Positions 1 through 8,022 of a DNA stretch of 64,000 nucleotides are shown piece after piece. The position numbers and the translations under genes are program-made. The stretch is from positions 1 through 64,000 of the forward strand of contig NZ_JANUHB010000003.1 in the NCBI RefSeq assembly GCF_024756255.1, given 5' to 3'. This DNA comes from Massilia agilis (lineage in GTDB: Bacteria; Pseudomonadota; Gammaproteobacteria; Burkholderiales; Burkholderiaceae_D). Under the pieces are notes generated by a model. That model was not told where the DNA came from and made no database searches. It saw nothing but the letters and a program-made list of their open reading frames with translations. Every line of letters starts with the position of its first letter. Within the stretch, counting starts at the first letter, position 1.

Positions 1-64
1 TCTCGAGCCCACGCTGTTGCACGTGCCGCGTGAAACCCGCGTGGGCTCGGGAGCCCCACCCTAC
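1..64. repeat. Dispersed palindromic repeat, family B, truncated by window edge
   Basis: This GC-rich stretch contains GAGCCCACGC and, after a short spacer, GCGTGGGCTC followed by CCCACCCTAC. That matches the right half of the repeats at 3609-3715 and 35573-35649. The left CGTAGGGTGGG end would lie outside the window. It sits just beyond the stop codon of the regulator at 69-551. Confidence 0.7.
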
Positions 65-68
65 AAAG

Positions 69-551
69 TCACGCCGGTGGCAGAGGCGGGTTTGTGGTGG
101 ACTTCACCTCGCGCAGCACGAACGAGGTGTAGATCTCCTTGATGCCCGGCAGGCTGTTGATGTTCGCCTCGGCGAACTTGCCGTACGCGGCCAGGTCCTC
201 GGCCACCACCACCAGCTGGTGGTCGTAGCGGCCCGAGATGCGGTGGCAGGCCAGCACCTGCGGAATGCCCATCACCGAGTCCTCGAACGCCTGCAGGCTC
301 TGCGCGCTCTTCAGATCGAGCGAAATGTACACGAACGCCATCACCTGGTAGCCCAGCCGCTCGGGATCGATGCGCGCCTGGTAGCCGGTGATGACGCCTT
401 CCTCTTCCAGCCGCTTGACGCGCCGCCAGCATGGCGAGGTGGTGAGCGACACCCGCTCGGCCAGCTCCGCGCTCGACAGCCGCGCATCTTCCTGCAGGGC
501 CTCCAGGATTTTGCGATCGACCCGGTCCAATTTCACTCTTGGTGCATTCAT
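69..551 (-). CDS. Lrp/AsnC family transcriptional regulator
   Basis: The product has 160 residues and the usual Lrp architecture. An N-terminal winged helix-turn-helix spans about residues 8-50 (DRKILEALQEDARLS, then SPCWRRVKRLEEEG). A C-terminal RAM ligand-binding and oligomerisation domain covers about 65-150. Such proteins bind DNA as octamers or related assemblies and sense amino acids. The gene diverges from the TonB-dependent receptor at 710, with about 160 bp between the two starts, so it may control that receptor as well as itself; this is inference from position. The ligand is unknown. A family B repeat lies immediately downstream. Confidence 0.9.
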   Translation of the reverse strand: MNAPRVKLDRVDRKILEALQEDARLSSAELAERVSLTTSPCWRRVKRLEEEGVITGYQARIDPERLGYQVMAFVYISLDLKSAQSLQAFEDSVMGIPQVLACHRISGRYDHQLVVVAEDLAAYGKFAEANINSLPGIKEIYTSFVLREVKSTTNPPLPPA

Positions 552-709
552 CGCGTCTTTATCGAATTGGCGAAACGTTCATTGCATACATACGCGTATT
601 TCTCATACAAATGTAGCAAAAATTTGCCGAGATGCATCGATATAATCGTCCGTTGTTGCCAGAAACGAACACTTTGTTCTTTTACCCACCAGCTAAGGAG
701 CTGCAGTAG

Positions 710-3520
710 ATGTCGTACCCCACCCTTAAAATCAAGAAATCCGTCATTGCCGTGTCAGCCGCCCTGGCGCCCATGCTGGTGGTATCGGGCCACGCTTTCG
801 GCCAGGCGCAGGACGCGGACACGTCCAAGGTCCAGCGCGTGATCGTGACCGGCTCGTCGATCAAGCGCATCGATGGCGAGACCGCGCTGCCGGTCCAGGT
901 GATGAAGCGTGAGGAAATCGAACGCACCGGCGCGACCTCGACCGAGGAACTGGTCAAGTCGCTGAGCTCGCTCTCGAGCGCCGGCTCCTCGACCACCGTG
1001 GCCAACGCCTCCGGTTACGGTGGCGGCAGCATCGCCACCGTGTCGCTGCGCGGCATGGGCAGCGCACGCACGCTGGTGCTGGTCAACGGCCGCCGCGTGG
1101 CGGTATATGGCGGCGGCTCGGCCGGCTCGGCCGGCTCGTCGGTGGACGTGAACAGCATTCCGCTGTCGGCCATCGAGCGCGTCGAGGTGCTCAAGGACGG
1201 CGCCTCGGCCGTGTACGGCTCGGACGCGATTGCCGGCGTGGTCAACTTCATCCTGCGCAAGGACTACCAGGGCGTCGAGGGCACCGCCAACTACGGCCAG
1301 ACCAGCGACCACAAGGCGCGCGACCGCAAGGCCACCATCTTCGCCGGCTACGGCAGCATGGCCGAGCAGGGCTGGAACGTGACCGGCAGCGTGACGGTCC
1401 AGAACACCGACCCGCTGATGGGCATCGACCGCGACTATGCGCGCCGCCTGAACGCGGACCAGAAGAACGACATCACCTCGTCGATCGCCTTCCCGGCCAA
1501 CGTGGTGCTGAACAACAAGGGCACGCTGGGCAACCCGGCGCTGCCGAACTGCGGCCCGGTGTCGGTGCTGTCGCCGTTCAACACCAGCCGCTGCAGCTAC
1601 GACAACAGCCCGTTCGTGTCGCTGCAGCCGCACTTCGAGAAGGCCAGCCTGATGGCCAACGGCCGCCTGCGCCTGTCGGGCGAGACCGAAGCCTACTTCG
1701 AGTCCGGCTATACCAAGAACAAGATCACCTCGACCACGCAGCACGTTCCGCTCGCGTACAACTCGATCACCACCGCGACCAACCCCTACGTGCCGGCCTG
1801 GAACGCCCTGATCGCGCAGTATCCGGGCATGACCTCCAAGTACCCGGCCCTGGGCCGTGGCGGCTTTGTGCTGATCCCGAGCAGCCCGTACTACCCGGCG
1901 TCGTTCGCCGCCGCCAACGGCCTGACCGGCCTGCCGCTGCTGCTGAACTACCGCGACGTGGCCAACGGCCAGCGCAACACGCTGGACGTGTCGGAAAACG
2001 CGCGCTTTGTCGCTGGCGTGCGCGGCAGCTACGCGGGCTGGGATGTGGACTCGGCCTTCCTGTACAGCCAGAGCAAGGTGCATGAAGAGCTGTTGTCCGG
2101 CTACGCGCAGTACTCGAAGGTGCTGCCGATCTTCAATAGCGGCGTCATCAACCCGTTCGGCGCGACCACCGACCAATCGGCCATCGACGCGGTGCGCAAC
2201 GCTGAATTCCGCGGCACCAGCTACGCCTCCAAGACCTCGACCACCTCGGTGGACCTGAAAGGTTCGCGCGAGATCTTCAACCTGCCGGCCGGCGCCGTTG
2301 GCCTGGCACTGGGCGCCGAACTGCGCCGCGAGAAGTTCGAATACAACCCGTCGGTGGCGATCCAGACCGGCGACATCGCAGGCCTGGGCGGCAACGCGTT
2401 CCCGGTCACCGGCGCGCGCAACGTCTCGTCGGTGTACGCCGAGACCAGCATCCCCATCCTGAAGAAACTGGATGGCGACGTTGCCGTTCGCTACGACAAC
2501 TACCAGGGCGTGGGCCACACGGTGAACCCGAAGGCGTCGATCCGCTGGCAGCCGACCGAAACCCTGCTGCTGCGCTCGGCCGTTGGCAAAGGCTTCCGCG
2601 CACCGTCGCTGACCGACCTGTACACCCCGCAGGCAACCAGCATCACCGGCAACGGCACCCGCGACTACCTGCGCTGCCCGAACCTGGCCACCGGCGCCCC
2701 GCGTGACTGCAACAACCAGTTCACCACCGTCACCGGCGGCAACCCCAACCTGAAGCCGGAGAAATCGACCTCGATCACCGCCGGCATCATGTGGGAGCCG
2801 GTCAAGAACGCCTCGATCGCACTGGACGCCTTCCGCATCAACCTGAAGGATGCGATCGTGGTGGGCGGCCTGTCGTCGACCTACTTCATGGCCAACGCGG
2901 CGCGTGAGCAGCTGTACGCCAAGTTCATCAACCGCGGCGCACCGGACGGCAATGCCTCGGGCCTGGGTCCGATCGAGTCGATCACCCAGACCAACGCCAA
3001 CCTGTTCAAGACCCAGGTGGCAGGCGTGGACCTGGACGCGATGTACCGCCTGCGCTTTGGCGACGGCAACCGCCTGAACTTCCGCCTGTCGGGCACCTAC
3101 ATGGCCAAGTACGACGTGCAGGGTCCGGACGGCAACTACACCAGCTCGCTGGACCAGGCGCTGTCGGCCTCGGGCGGCGTGGTGCTGCGCTGGAAGCATA
3201 ACGCCAGCGCAACCTGGGAAAACGGTCCGTACGCAGTGACCCTGCTGCAGAACTACCAGAAGGGCTACACCGACGTGCTGGCCAACCTGATGCCGACCGG
3301 CTCCACGCCGCGCAAGGTTGACGCGTATGCCACCTACGACATGCAGCTGGCCTACACCGGCATCAAGAACACCAAGCTGTCGCTGGGTGTGAAGAACCTG
3401 TTCGACCGCGATCCGCCGTACACCAACCTGACCTCGAACTTCCTCGGTGGTTACGACGTCAGCTACGGCGATCCGCGCGGCCGCTACATCTACGTCACGG
3501 CGAGCTACGCCTACAAGTAA
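710..3520 (+). CDS. TonB-dependent outer-membrane receptor
   Basis: This 936-residue protein has a basic, hydrophobic signal peptide (about residues 1-32), a TonB-box-like segment near VQRVIVTGS, and a plug domain with the conserved LRGMGSARTLVLVNGRR block at about 113-130. A long beta-barrel region follows, including a typical NPNLKPEKSTS segment. It should take up a large or scarce substrate across the outer membrane using TonB-ExbBD energy. The substrate cannot be told; the type resembles receptors for peptides, sugars or siderophores. A good AAGGAG site precedes the ATG. The chain ends in YVTASYAYK, so the last residue is lysine rather than the common terminal phenylalanine. The Lrp-type regulator at 69-551 is divergent. 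Confidence 0.93.
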   Translation: MSYPTLKIKKSVIAVSAALAPMLVVSGHAFGQAQDADTSKVQRVIVTGSSIKRIDGETALPVQVMKREEIERTGATSTEELVKSLSSLSSAGSSTTVANASGYGGGSIATVSLRGMGSARTLVLVNGRRVAVYGGGSAGSAGSSVDVNSIPLSAIERVEVLKDGASAVYGSDAIAGVVNFILRKDYQGVEGTANYGQTSDHKARDRKATIFAGYGSMAEQGWNVTGSVTVQNTDPLMGIDRDYARRLNADQKNDITSSIAFPANVVLNNKGTLGNPALPNCGPVSVLSPFNTSRCSYDNSPFVSLQPHFEKASLMANGRLRLSGETEAYFESGYTKNKITSTTQHVPLAYNSITTATNPYVPAWNALIAQYPGMTSKYPALGRGGFVLIPSSPYYPASFAAANGLTGLPLLLNYRDVANGQRNTLDVSENARFVAGVRGSYAGWDVDSAFLYSQSKVHEELLSGYAQYSKVLPIFNSGVINPFGATTDQSAIDAVRNAEFRGTSYASKTSTTSVDLKGSREIFNLPAGAVGLALGAELRREKFEYNPSVAIQTGDIAGLGGNAFPVTGARNVSSVYAETSIPILKKLDGDVAVRYDNYQGVGHTVNPKASIRWQPTETLLLRSAVGKGFRAPSLTDLYTPQATSITGNGTRDYLRCPNLATGAPRDCNNQFTTVTGGNPNLKPEKSTSITAGIMWEPVKNASIALDAFRINLKDAIVVGGLSSTYFMANAAREQLYAKFINRGAPDGNASGLGPIESITQTNANLFKTQVAGVDLDAMYRLRFGDGNRLNFRLSGTYMAKYDVQGPDGNYTSSLDQALSASGGVVLRWKHNASATWENGPYAVTLLQNYQKGYTDVLANLMPTGSTPRKVDAYATYDMQLAYTGIKNTKLSLGVKNLFDRDPPYTNLTSNFLGGYDVSYGDPRGRYIYVTASYAYK

Positions 3521-3539
3521 CGCGGCCCCTCCCGCGCCG

Positions 3540-3570
3540 GCCCGGCATGCGCAAGCCTGCCGGGCTTTTT
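3540..3570 (+). terminator. Intrinsic terminator of the TonB receptor gene
   Basis: GCCCGGCA (3540-3547) and TGCCGGGC (3558-3565) form an 8-bp stem with a 10-nt loop, followed by TTTTT. It lies 20 bp after the receptor stop codon. Confidence 0.85.
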
Positions 3571-3576
3571 CTTTGG

Positions 3577-3612
3577 GTGTTCGTGGTGTGCGTGGTGTTC
3601 GTGGTGTGCGTA
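3577..3612 (+). repeat. Two tandem 18-bp units
   Basis: GTGTTCGTGGTGTGCGTG occurs twice in a row, with one change at the last base of the second copy. It lies between the receptor terminator and a family B repeat, in non-coding DNA. No function is evident; it may be slippage product. Confidence 0.8.
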
Positions 3613-3715
3613 GGGTGGGCAGGGAGAGGCTGGGCAATGCCCAGCCGAGCGCCCACGCGTTCAAGCGGCGCCCGCACTGACTGAACGCGTGGGCGGGAGA
3701 CCCGCCCACCCTACG
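3609..3715. repeat. Dispersed palindromic repeat, family B, complete copy
   Basis: The element runs from CGTAGGGTGGGC to GCCCACCCTACG, so its ends are perfect 12-bp inverted repeats. An inner pair based on GCCCACGCGTT and AACGCGTGGGC makes it a nested palindrome. It separates two convergent genes, and the TAG stop of the GlxA-type regulator (3711-3713) lies inside its right end. Confidence 0.85.
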
Positions 3716-4685
3716 CCCCCCGGAACTCGCGCCGGTAGGCCGACGGCGTCGTGTCCAAGCTCTCAGCAAAACGCAGCCGCAACGACAGCGCGCTGCCAAA
3801 GCCGGCCTGCTGCGCCACCTGCTCGATCGCCAGATCCGTGGTCTCCAACAAGCGCTGCGCCAACGCGATGCGCTGCCCATTGATCCACGCGTTGTAGCTG
3901 GTCCCGGTACGCTCGCGAAAGCGCCGCGTGAAGGTGCGCCGGCTCATCGCCGCCCGCTGCGCCAGCTGGTCGATCCCCGGTGCGTCGTCCAGGTGGCCGA
4001 TCGCCCATTCCATTGCCTCGCCAAGCCGGTCGCCACGCGCCGCGCGCGGCAGCGGCTGCTCGATGAACTGCGCCTGCCCGCCCTGCCGGTGCGGCGACAC
4101 CACCAGCCGCCGCGCGACGCGGTTGGCCAGCTCCGGCCCGACCTGCGCGCGCAGCAGGTGCAGGCAGCAGTCCAGGCTGGCGGCGGTGCCGGCGGAGGTC
4201 ACCAGGTTGCCGTCCTCGACATACAGCACGCCCGGGTCCAGCGCCACCTTGGGAAAGGCCTCGGCAAACGCGCGCGCCCAGCGCCAGTGCGTGGTGGCCC
4301 GGCGCCCGTCGAGCAGCCCCGCCTGCGCCAGCACGAACGCGCCCAGGCACAGGCCAACCACGGTGGCGCCACGCGCGTGCGCGGCGCGCAGCGCCTCGAG
4401 CAGGGCCGGCGGCGCCGGTTCCAGCGGATCGCGCCACGAGGGCACGATCACCGTGTGCGCGTCGGCCAGGCGTTCCAGTCCATGCGCCACGGCGATCGAA
4501 AAGCCGGCCGTGGTGGGCAGCATGCCGGGCGTGTCCGCGCACACCAGCACGTCTGGCCGGGGAATGCCGTCCTCGCGCCGATCTTCCCCGAAGACGAGGC
4601 AGGGCACGGACAGGTGGAACGGGCTGATGCCCGCGAAGGCCGCAATGGCCACCCGCTGCGGCGCGGTGTTGGATGTGTTTTTCAT
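3711..4685 (-). CDS. GlxA family transcriptional regulator (DJ-1/PfpI domain plus AraC HTH)
   Basis: The protein has 324 residues in two domains. Residues 10-200 form a DJ-1/PfpI (class I glutamine amidotransferase-like) fold with the nucleophile-elbow segment VVGLCLGAFVLA, cysteine included. Residues 220-320 form an AraC/XylS double helix-turn-helix (MSRRTFTRRFRERTG, then QAGFGSALSLRLRF). Proteins of this class usually activate nearby catabolic or detoxification genes. The cysteine hydrolase at 4779 is divergent with a 93-bp gap and is the likely target. The last codon falls in a family B repeat. Confidence 0.92.
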   Translation of the reverse strand: MKNTSNTAPQRVAIAAFAGISPFHLSVPCLVFGEDRREDGIPRPDVLVCADTPGMLPTTAGFSIAVAHGLERLADAHTVIVPSWRDPLEPAPPALLEALRAAHARGATVVGLCLGAFVLAQAGLLDGRRATTHWRWARAFAEAFPKVALDPGVLYVEDGNLVTSAGTAASLDCCLHLLRAQVGPELANRVARRLVVSPHRQGGQAQFIEQPLPRAARGDRLGEAMEWAIGHLDDAPGIDQLAQRAAMSRRTFTRRFRERTGTSYNAWINGQRIALAQRLLETTDLAIEQVAQQAGFGSALSLRLRFAESLDTTPSAYRREFRGA

Positions 4686-4778
4686 ATTGGCCCGATTTTA
4701 ACGAAAGCAGGCTCGCGGGCCAATGGCCGGCCAGCCCGCCCGGCGCAACAATGACGGTCACGACAACCGGAGAACCGC

Positions 4779-5516
4779 ATGCAAACCGCAAAAATCTTCG
4801 CCTTCGCCGCCGCCCTGCTATTGAGCGCCTGCGCGGCGGCCCAGTCCAGCAACTTAACCATTGAAAGGAAAACGACCATGAACAAACCGCACCGCGCGCT
4901 GATCGTCATCGATGTGCAGAACGAATACGTGACCGGCGGCCTGCCGATCGAATACCCCGGCGTCGATGGTTCGCTCGCCAACATCGGCAGGGCCATGGAC
5001 GCGGCACGCGCGGCCAAGGTGCCGGTGGTCGTGGTGCAGAACACGGCGCCGGCTGGCGCGCCGATCTTCGACAAGGGTTCGCATGGCTGGGCGTTGCACG
5101 AGGTAGTGGCGAGCCGTCCACGCGAGCACTTCATCGAAAAACGCCTGCCGAGCGCGTTCACCGGCACCGACCTGGCAGCCTGGATCCGCCAGCACGGCAT
5201 CGACACGCTCACCGTCGTCGGCTACATGACCCATAACTGCGTGGCCTCGACCGTGTTCGAGGCTTTGCATGCCGGCCTGGCCGTGGAGGTGCTCGATGAT
5301 GCGACCGGCTCGGTCCCCTACGCCAACCGCGCCGGCGCCGCGAGCGCGCGCCAGATCCACGACACCTTCATGGTCGTGTTCCAGTCGCGCTTTGCGGCGG
5401 TGCTGCCGACCGCGGAATGGATCGGCGTGCTCGCCACCGGCGCGGCCCCGGAACGCGATACGATCTACGGCTCGAACCAGCGCGCCCGCTCGGCCAAACC
5501 GGGCGCTGCGCTTTGA
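4779..5516 (+). CDS. Cysteine hydrolase (isochorismatase family), possibly exported
   Basis: The core is an isochorismatase-like hydrolase with the opening ALIVIDVQNEYV (Asp), a lysine region EKRLPSAFTGT and the nucleophile segment YMTHNCVASTVFEAL (Cys), which together supply the Asp-Lys-Cys triad. The enzyme class hydrolyses amides or related bonds; the substrate is unknown. Two starts are plausible. The ATG at 4779 has GGAG upstream and adds a lipoprotein-like leader with LLLSAC at residues 13-18. The ATG at 4878 has AAAGGAAAA upstream and gives the usual cytoplasmic length of 212 residues. The GlxA-type regulator is divergent from it. Confidence 0.85.
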   Translation: MQTAKIFAFAAALLLSACAAAQSSNLTIERKTTMNKPHRALIVIDVQNEYVTGGLPIEYPGVDGSLANIGRAMDAARAAKVPVVVVQNTAPAGAPIFDKGSHGWALHEVVASRPREHFIEKRLPSAFTGTDLAAWIRQHGIDTLTVVGYMTHNCVASTVFEALHAGLAVEVLDDATGSVPYANRAGAASARQIHDTFMVVFQSRFAAVLPTAEWIGVLATGAAPERDTIYGSNQRARSAKPGAAL

Positions 5517-5527
5517 CGGCGGCGCGG

Positions 5528-5554
5528 TAGAATCGCCGTGCGCCGGCGATTCTA
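5528..5554 (+). promoter_or_regulatory. 11-bp hairpin abutting the ribosome binding site of the next gene
   Basis: TAGAATCGCCG (5528-5538) and CGGCGATTCTA (5544-5554) pair perfectly around a 5-nt loop. The right arm ends in the first base of the AGGAG ribosome binding site (5554-5558) for the gene at 5565. No T-run follows, so it is not a standard terminator. It may stop read-through of the upstream messenger or modulate translation. Confidence 0.6.
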
Positions 5555-5564
5555 GGAGAAAACA

Positions 5565-6581
5565 ATGCTCAGCTATCAGATACTTCCTGGTGAAAACATC
5601 GACGGGCTGCGCTGCGTCGATCTGCCCGACCGGTCCCTGGGCACCGGCGAAGTGCGCGTGAAGATGCACGCGGTGGCGCTGAACTACCGCGACCTGATGG
5701 TTGCGAGCGGCAATTACCTGGTCAACGTGGACGACCCGATCATCCCATGCTCCGATGGCGCCGGCGAAGTGGTGGAGGTGGGCCACGGCGTGACGCGCGT
5801 GAAGCCGGGCGACCGCGTCGTCGCGTCGTTCTTCCCCTGCTGGCACGACGGCATCACCTCGCAGGACAAGATCAAGCACGCGCTGGGCGGCGACGTGGAC
5901 GGCATGCTGGCGCAGCAGGTGCTGCTCGACCAGGAAGCGCTGGTCAAGATTCCGCCGCACATGGAGTACGTGGACGCGGCGACGCTGCCGTGCGCCGGCG
6001 TGACTGCCTGGAACGCGATTTTCGTCTCCAGCAACCGGCCCAGGCCGGGCGACACGGTGCTGCTGCTGGGCACCGGCGGCGTGTCCGTGCTGGGCCTGCA
6101 GATGGCGTGCGCCGCCGGCATGCGCACCATCATCACCTCATCCAGCGACGAAAAGCTGCGACGTGCGCACGAGCTGGGCGCGCACCACACCATCAACTAC
6201 CGCACCGTGCCCGAGTGGCACGAGGAAGTGCTGCGCGTGACCAACGGCAGCGGCGCCAACGTCGTGCTGGAGGTGGGCGGCAAGGGCACGATCAACCGCT
6301 CGCTGTCGGCCGCGAGCATGGCCGGCACGGTGGCGATCATCGGCGGCGTGAGCGGCTTTGGCGGCGAGGTCAATCCGGCGGCGCTGCTGTCGGGCGCCAA
6401 GCGCATGGTCGGCATTTTCGTGGGCAGCCGCGCCATGCTCGAGGATGTGGTGCGCTTCGTGGACGCGGCGCGCATCGAACCGGTGGTGGACCGCGTGTTC
6501 CCGTTCCACCAGGCGCAGGAAGCCTATCGCTACATGGAATCGGGCTCGCACTTCGGCAAGGTGGTGATCGCGGTCAGCTAA
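5565..6581 (+). CDS. MDR-superfamily alcohol dehydrogenase / quinone oxidoreductase
   Basis: The product has 338 residues. It has the GroES-like N-terminal half of medium-chain dehydrogenases (ALNYRDLMVASGNY, then IPCSDGAGEVVEVG) and a Rossmann half with the nucleotide-binding motif GTGGVSVLGLQMA near residue 165. The GHE zinc-ligand motif of classical zinc alcohol dehydrogenases is not visible, so the quinone oxidoreductase-like, NADPH-using branch is more likely. The start has a good AGGAG site six bases upstream. It may be co-transcribed with the cysteine hydrolase; a strong hairpin separates them. The substrate is unknown. Confidence 0.88.
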   Translation: MLSYQILPGENIDGLRCVDLPDRSLGTGEVRVKMHAVALNYRDLMVASGNYLVNVDDPIIPCSDGAGEVVEVGHGVTRVKPGDRVVASFFPCWHDGITSQDKIKHALGGDVDGMLAQQVLLDQEALVKIPPHMEYVDAATLPCAGVTAWNAIFVSSNRPRPGDTVLLLGTGGVSVLGLQMACAAGMRTIITSSSDEKLRRAHELGAHHTINYRTVPEWHEEVLRVTNGSGANVVLEVGGKGTINRSLSAASMAGTVAIIGGVSGFGGEVNPAALLSGAKRMVGIFVGSRAMLEDVVRFVDAARIEPVVDRVFPFHQAQEAYRYMESGSHFGKVVIAVS

Positions 6582-6604
6582 GCCCAGAGATCATTTTGTA
6601 TTGA

Positions 6605-6826
6605 CTAGTGAGCACTTCCCACTTTCTTGATAGTTATCGCCTTCGGCCCCTTCTTCCCTGGGACAGTCGAAAAGGTCACTCTATCACCCACATCAACCTT
6701 GGCGTCCCCTTCCGCGAGGTCGTTGTAGAAAAAGAAAACGTCGCGACCCTTGCTTCTGCGAATAAAACCATAACCTTTTAGGGCGAAATATTCGTTAACG
6801 ACACCCTCTTCAACAATTGCTTCCAT
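6605..6826 (-). CDS. Cold-shock-domain protein linked to the reverse transcriptase
   Basis: This 73-residue protein is a single cold-shock (OB-fold) domain. RNP1 reads KGYGFI (residues 17-22, usual KGFGFI) and RNP2 reads DVFFFY (29-34, usual VFVHF type), so binding of single-stranded RNA or DNA is expected. It begins 3 bases after the reverse transcriptase stop, and its GGAG site lies in the last codons of that gene, so the two are translationally coupled. Position and the diverged RNP2 suggest a dedicated partner of the reverse transcriptase, for example a chaperone for its RNA or cDNA, rather than a general CspA. That role is inference. Confidence 0.88.
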   Translation of the reverse strand: MEAIVEEGVVNEYFALKGYGFIRRSKGRDVFFFYNDLAEGDAKVDVGDRVTFSTVPGKKGPKAITIKKVGSAH

Positions 6827-6829
6827 TTT

Positions 6830-8005
6830 TTAGCTCCAATACTCTTTTATCGTAGGTAAAAAAGCATGTTTTTCCGCGAGCTCTCGCCTTAGTGACTTAG
6901 CAAGACGCGTTTCCGTCCTTGCCAATATGCCAAGTGAATAATGCGCACGGTTTACCCGCTCTATAAAGCCAATACGCTTTGATGACGCAGTTGGTTTTGC
7001 GCACAGTGTTTTAATCTCCTTGATGAGGAGATTTTTGTCGTGTTCATCGAAAACAGGAAGAATATTATGCAACCTCTTCCGCAAATCAAGTGCTTCTGCG
7101 TGCTTAAGTCTGGTCAGCTTGGCCACCTTTCCTGAAACCATGTTCCAGAATTTGTGATATTCCTGAGAGCAGCGGTCGGTATCGAATTTCTTCTCGCATA
7201 CGTAGACCAATTGCCGGACGTACCGCCGCTCGTGTCGCCGTAGCTTTGGGACCCCATGTGCGACCCATACACCGGTTACGTGTAAATTTGCGATCCCGTG
7301 ATCGCGATGGCTGACCCTCGTTTTCTTATTGTTTAGCTTGAGACCATATTTAGTGCACATGGCCGCGATTTCCTTGATCGGGGAGACAAGGTCGGCCATC
7401 GCGACCGACGACGAAAGCGTAATGTCGTCCAAAAGCCGAGAATAGCGCCATCCGTTTTTTCTCAATTTTTGTACAAGTTTGTACTCGTCCGCGTAAAATA
7501 CCAAATTGGCAAGGTAAGAGGAACAGCAGCCCCCTTGAGGAACCCGTCCATTCAGCGTGGTTAGATCAGCGAGGAGATTAGAAACCCCAGGTTCAAACGC
7601 GAATAAGTTTTGGAACACGTCGACAACTAAATCCCTCTTAATGTTGGGGTAAAAGTTTTTTATGTCGAGGTTCACTAATACTTGGGGTTTGGCGTGGATG
7701 CCGGAATTGTTGATATAATCCCGGCTATTTTTCTTGTCTTTGATTCCGCCTTGTAGATATATCGGATACTGGACGTGTTCGAGGAAGCGAGAGTTTATTT
7801 TCTTCTGCAGCTTCTTAAGCTCATGCTTTGGCTCACAAACCGTGCGGCTAGAAGCCGGGTCGCTCTTCTTCGGAATCGCAAACGAGGTGTAAGAGCTTTC
7901 AACCTTCGACGCAATATCCACAAGCAAATCGCGATGTACGTCTAACGCCTTTGCGAGCGACTCGATCGAGCCGATACCGGGATTGGGATAAAACGGTTTA
8001 TCCAT
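6830..8005 (-). CDS. Retron-like reverse transcriptase
   Basis: The 391-residue product carries the reverse transcriptase blocks in order: LDIKNFYPNI with catalytic Asp114, VPQGGCCSSYLANLVF (155-170), the catalytic pair in YSRLLDDITLSS (Asp193, Asp194), and NNKKTR (225-230). HVTGVWV (242-248) follows, matching the VTG element typical of retron enzymes. Group II intron maturase and integrase domains are absent. The usual YADD tetrad is LLDD here. The gene is AT-richer than its surroundings, which points to transfer. It sits between a small membrane-protein gene and a cold-shock gene, all on the minus strand. By analogy with retrons it may make a short RNA-linked cDNA for anti-phage defence; that is inferred. 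Confidence 0.9.
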   Translation of the reverse strand: MDKPFYPNPGIGSIESLAKALDVHRDLLVDIASKVESSYTSFAIPKKSDPASSRTVCEPKHELKKLQKKINSRFLEHVQYPIYLQGGIKDKKNSRDYINNSGIHAKPQVLVNLDIKNFYPNIKRDLVVDVFQNLFAFEPGVSNLLADLTTLNGRVPQGGCCSSYLANLVFYADEYKLVQKLRKNGWRYSRLLDDITLSSSVAMADLVSPIKEIAAMCTKYGLKLNNKKTRVSHRDHGIANLHVTGVWVAHGVPKLRRHERRYVRQLVYVCEKKFDTDRCSQEYHKFWNMVSGKVAKLTRLKHAEALDLRKRLHNILPVFDEHDKNLLIKEIKTLCAKPTASSKRIGFIERVNRAHYSLGILARTETRLAKSLRRELAEKHAFLPTIKEYWS

Positions 8006-8022
8006 GAAGGGATGAAATGCAA

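Noticed and set aside
755-3880. A minus-strand open frame of 1041 codons opposite the TonB receptor gene
   Set aside because: It mirrors the receptor's codon pattern in a GC-rich genome, has low-complexity Arg/Ala/Gly composition and no recognisable domain.
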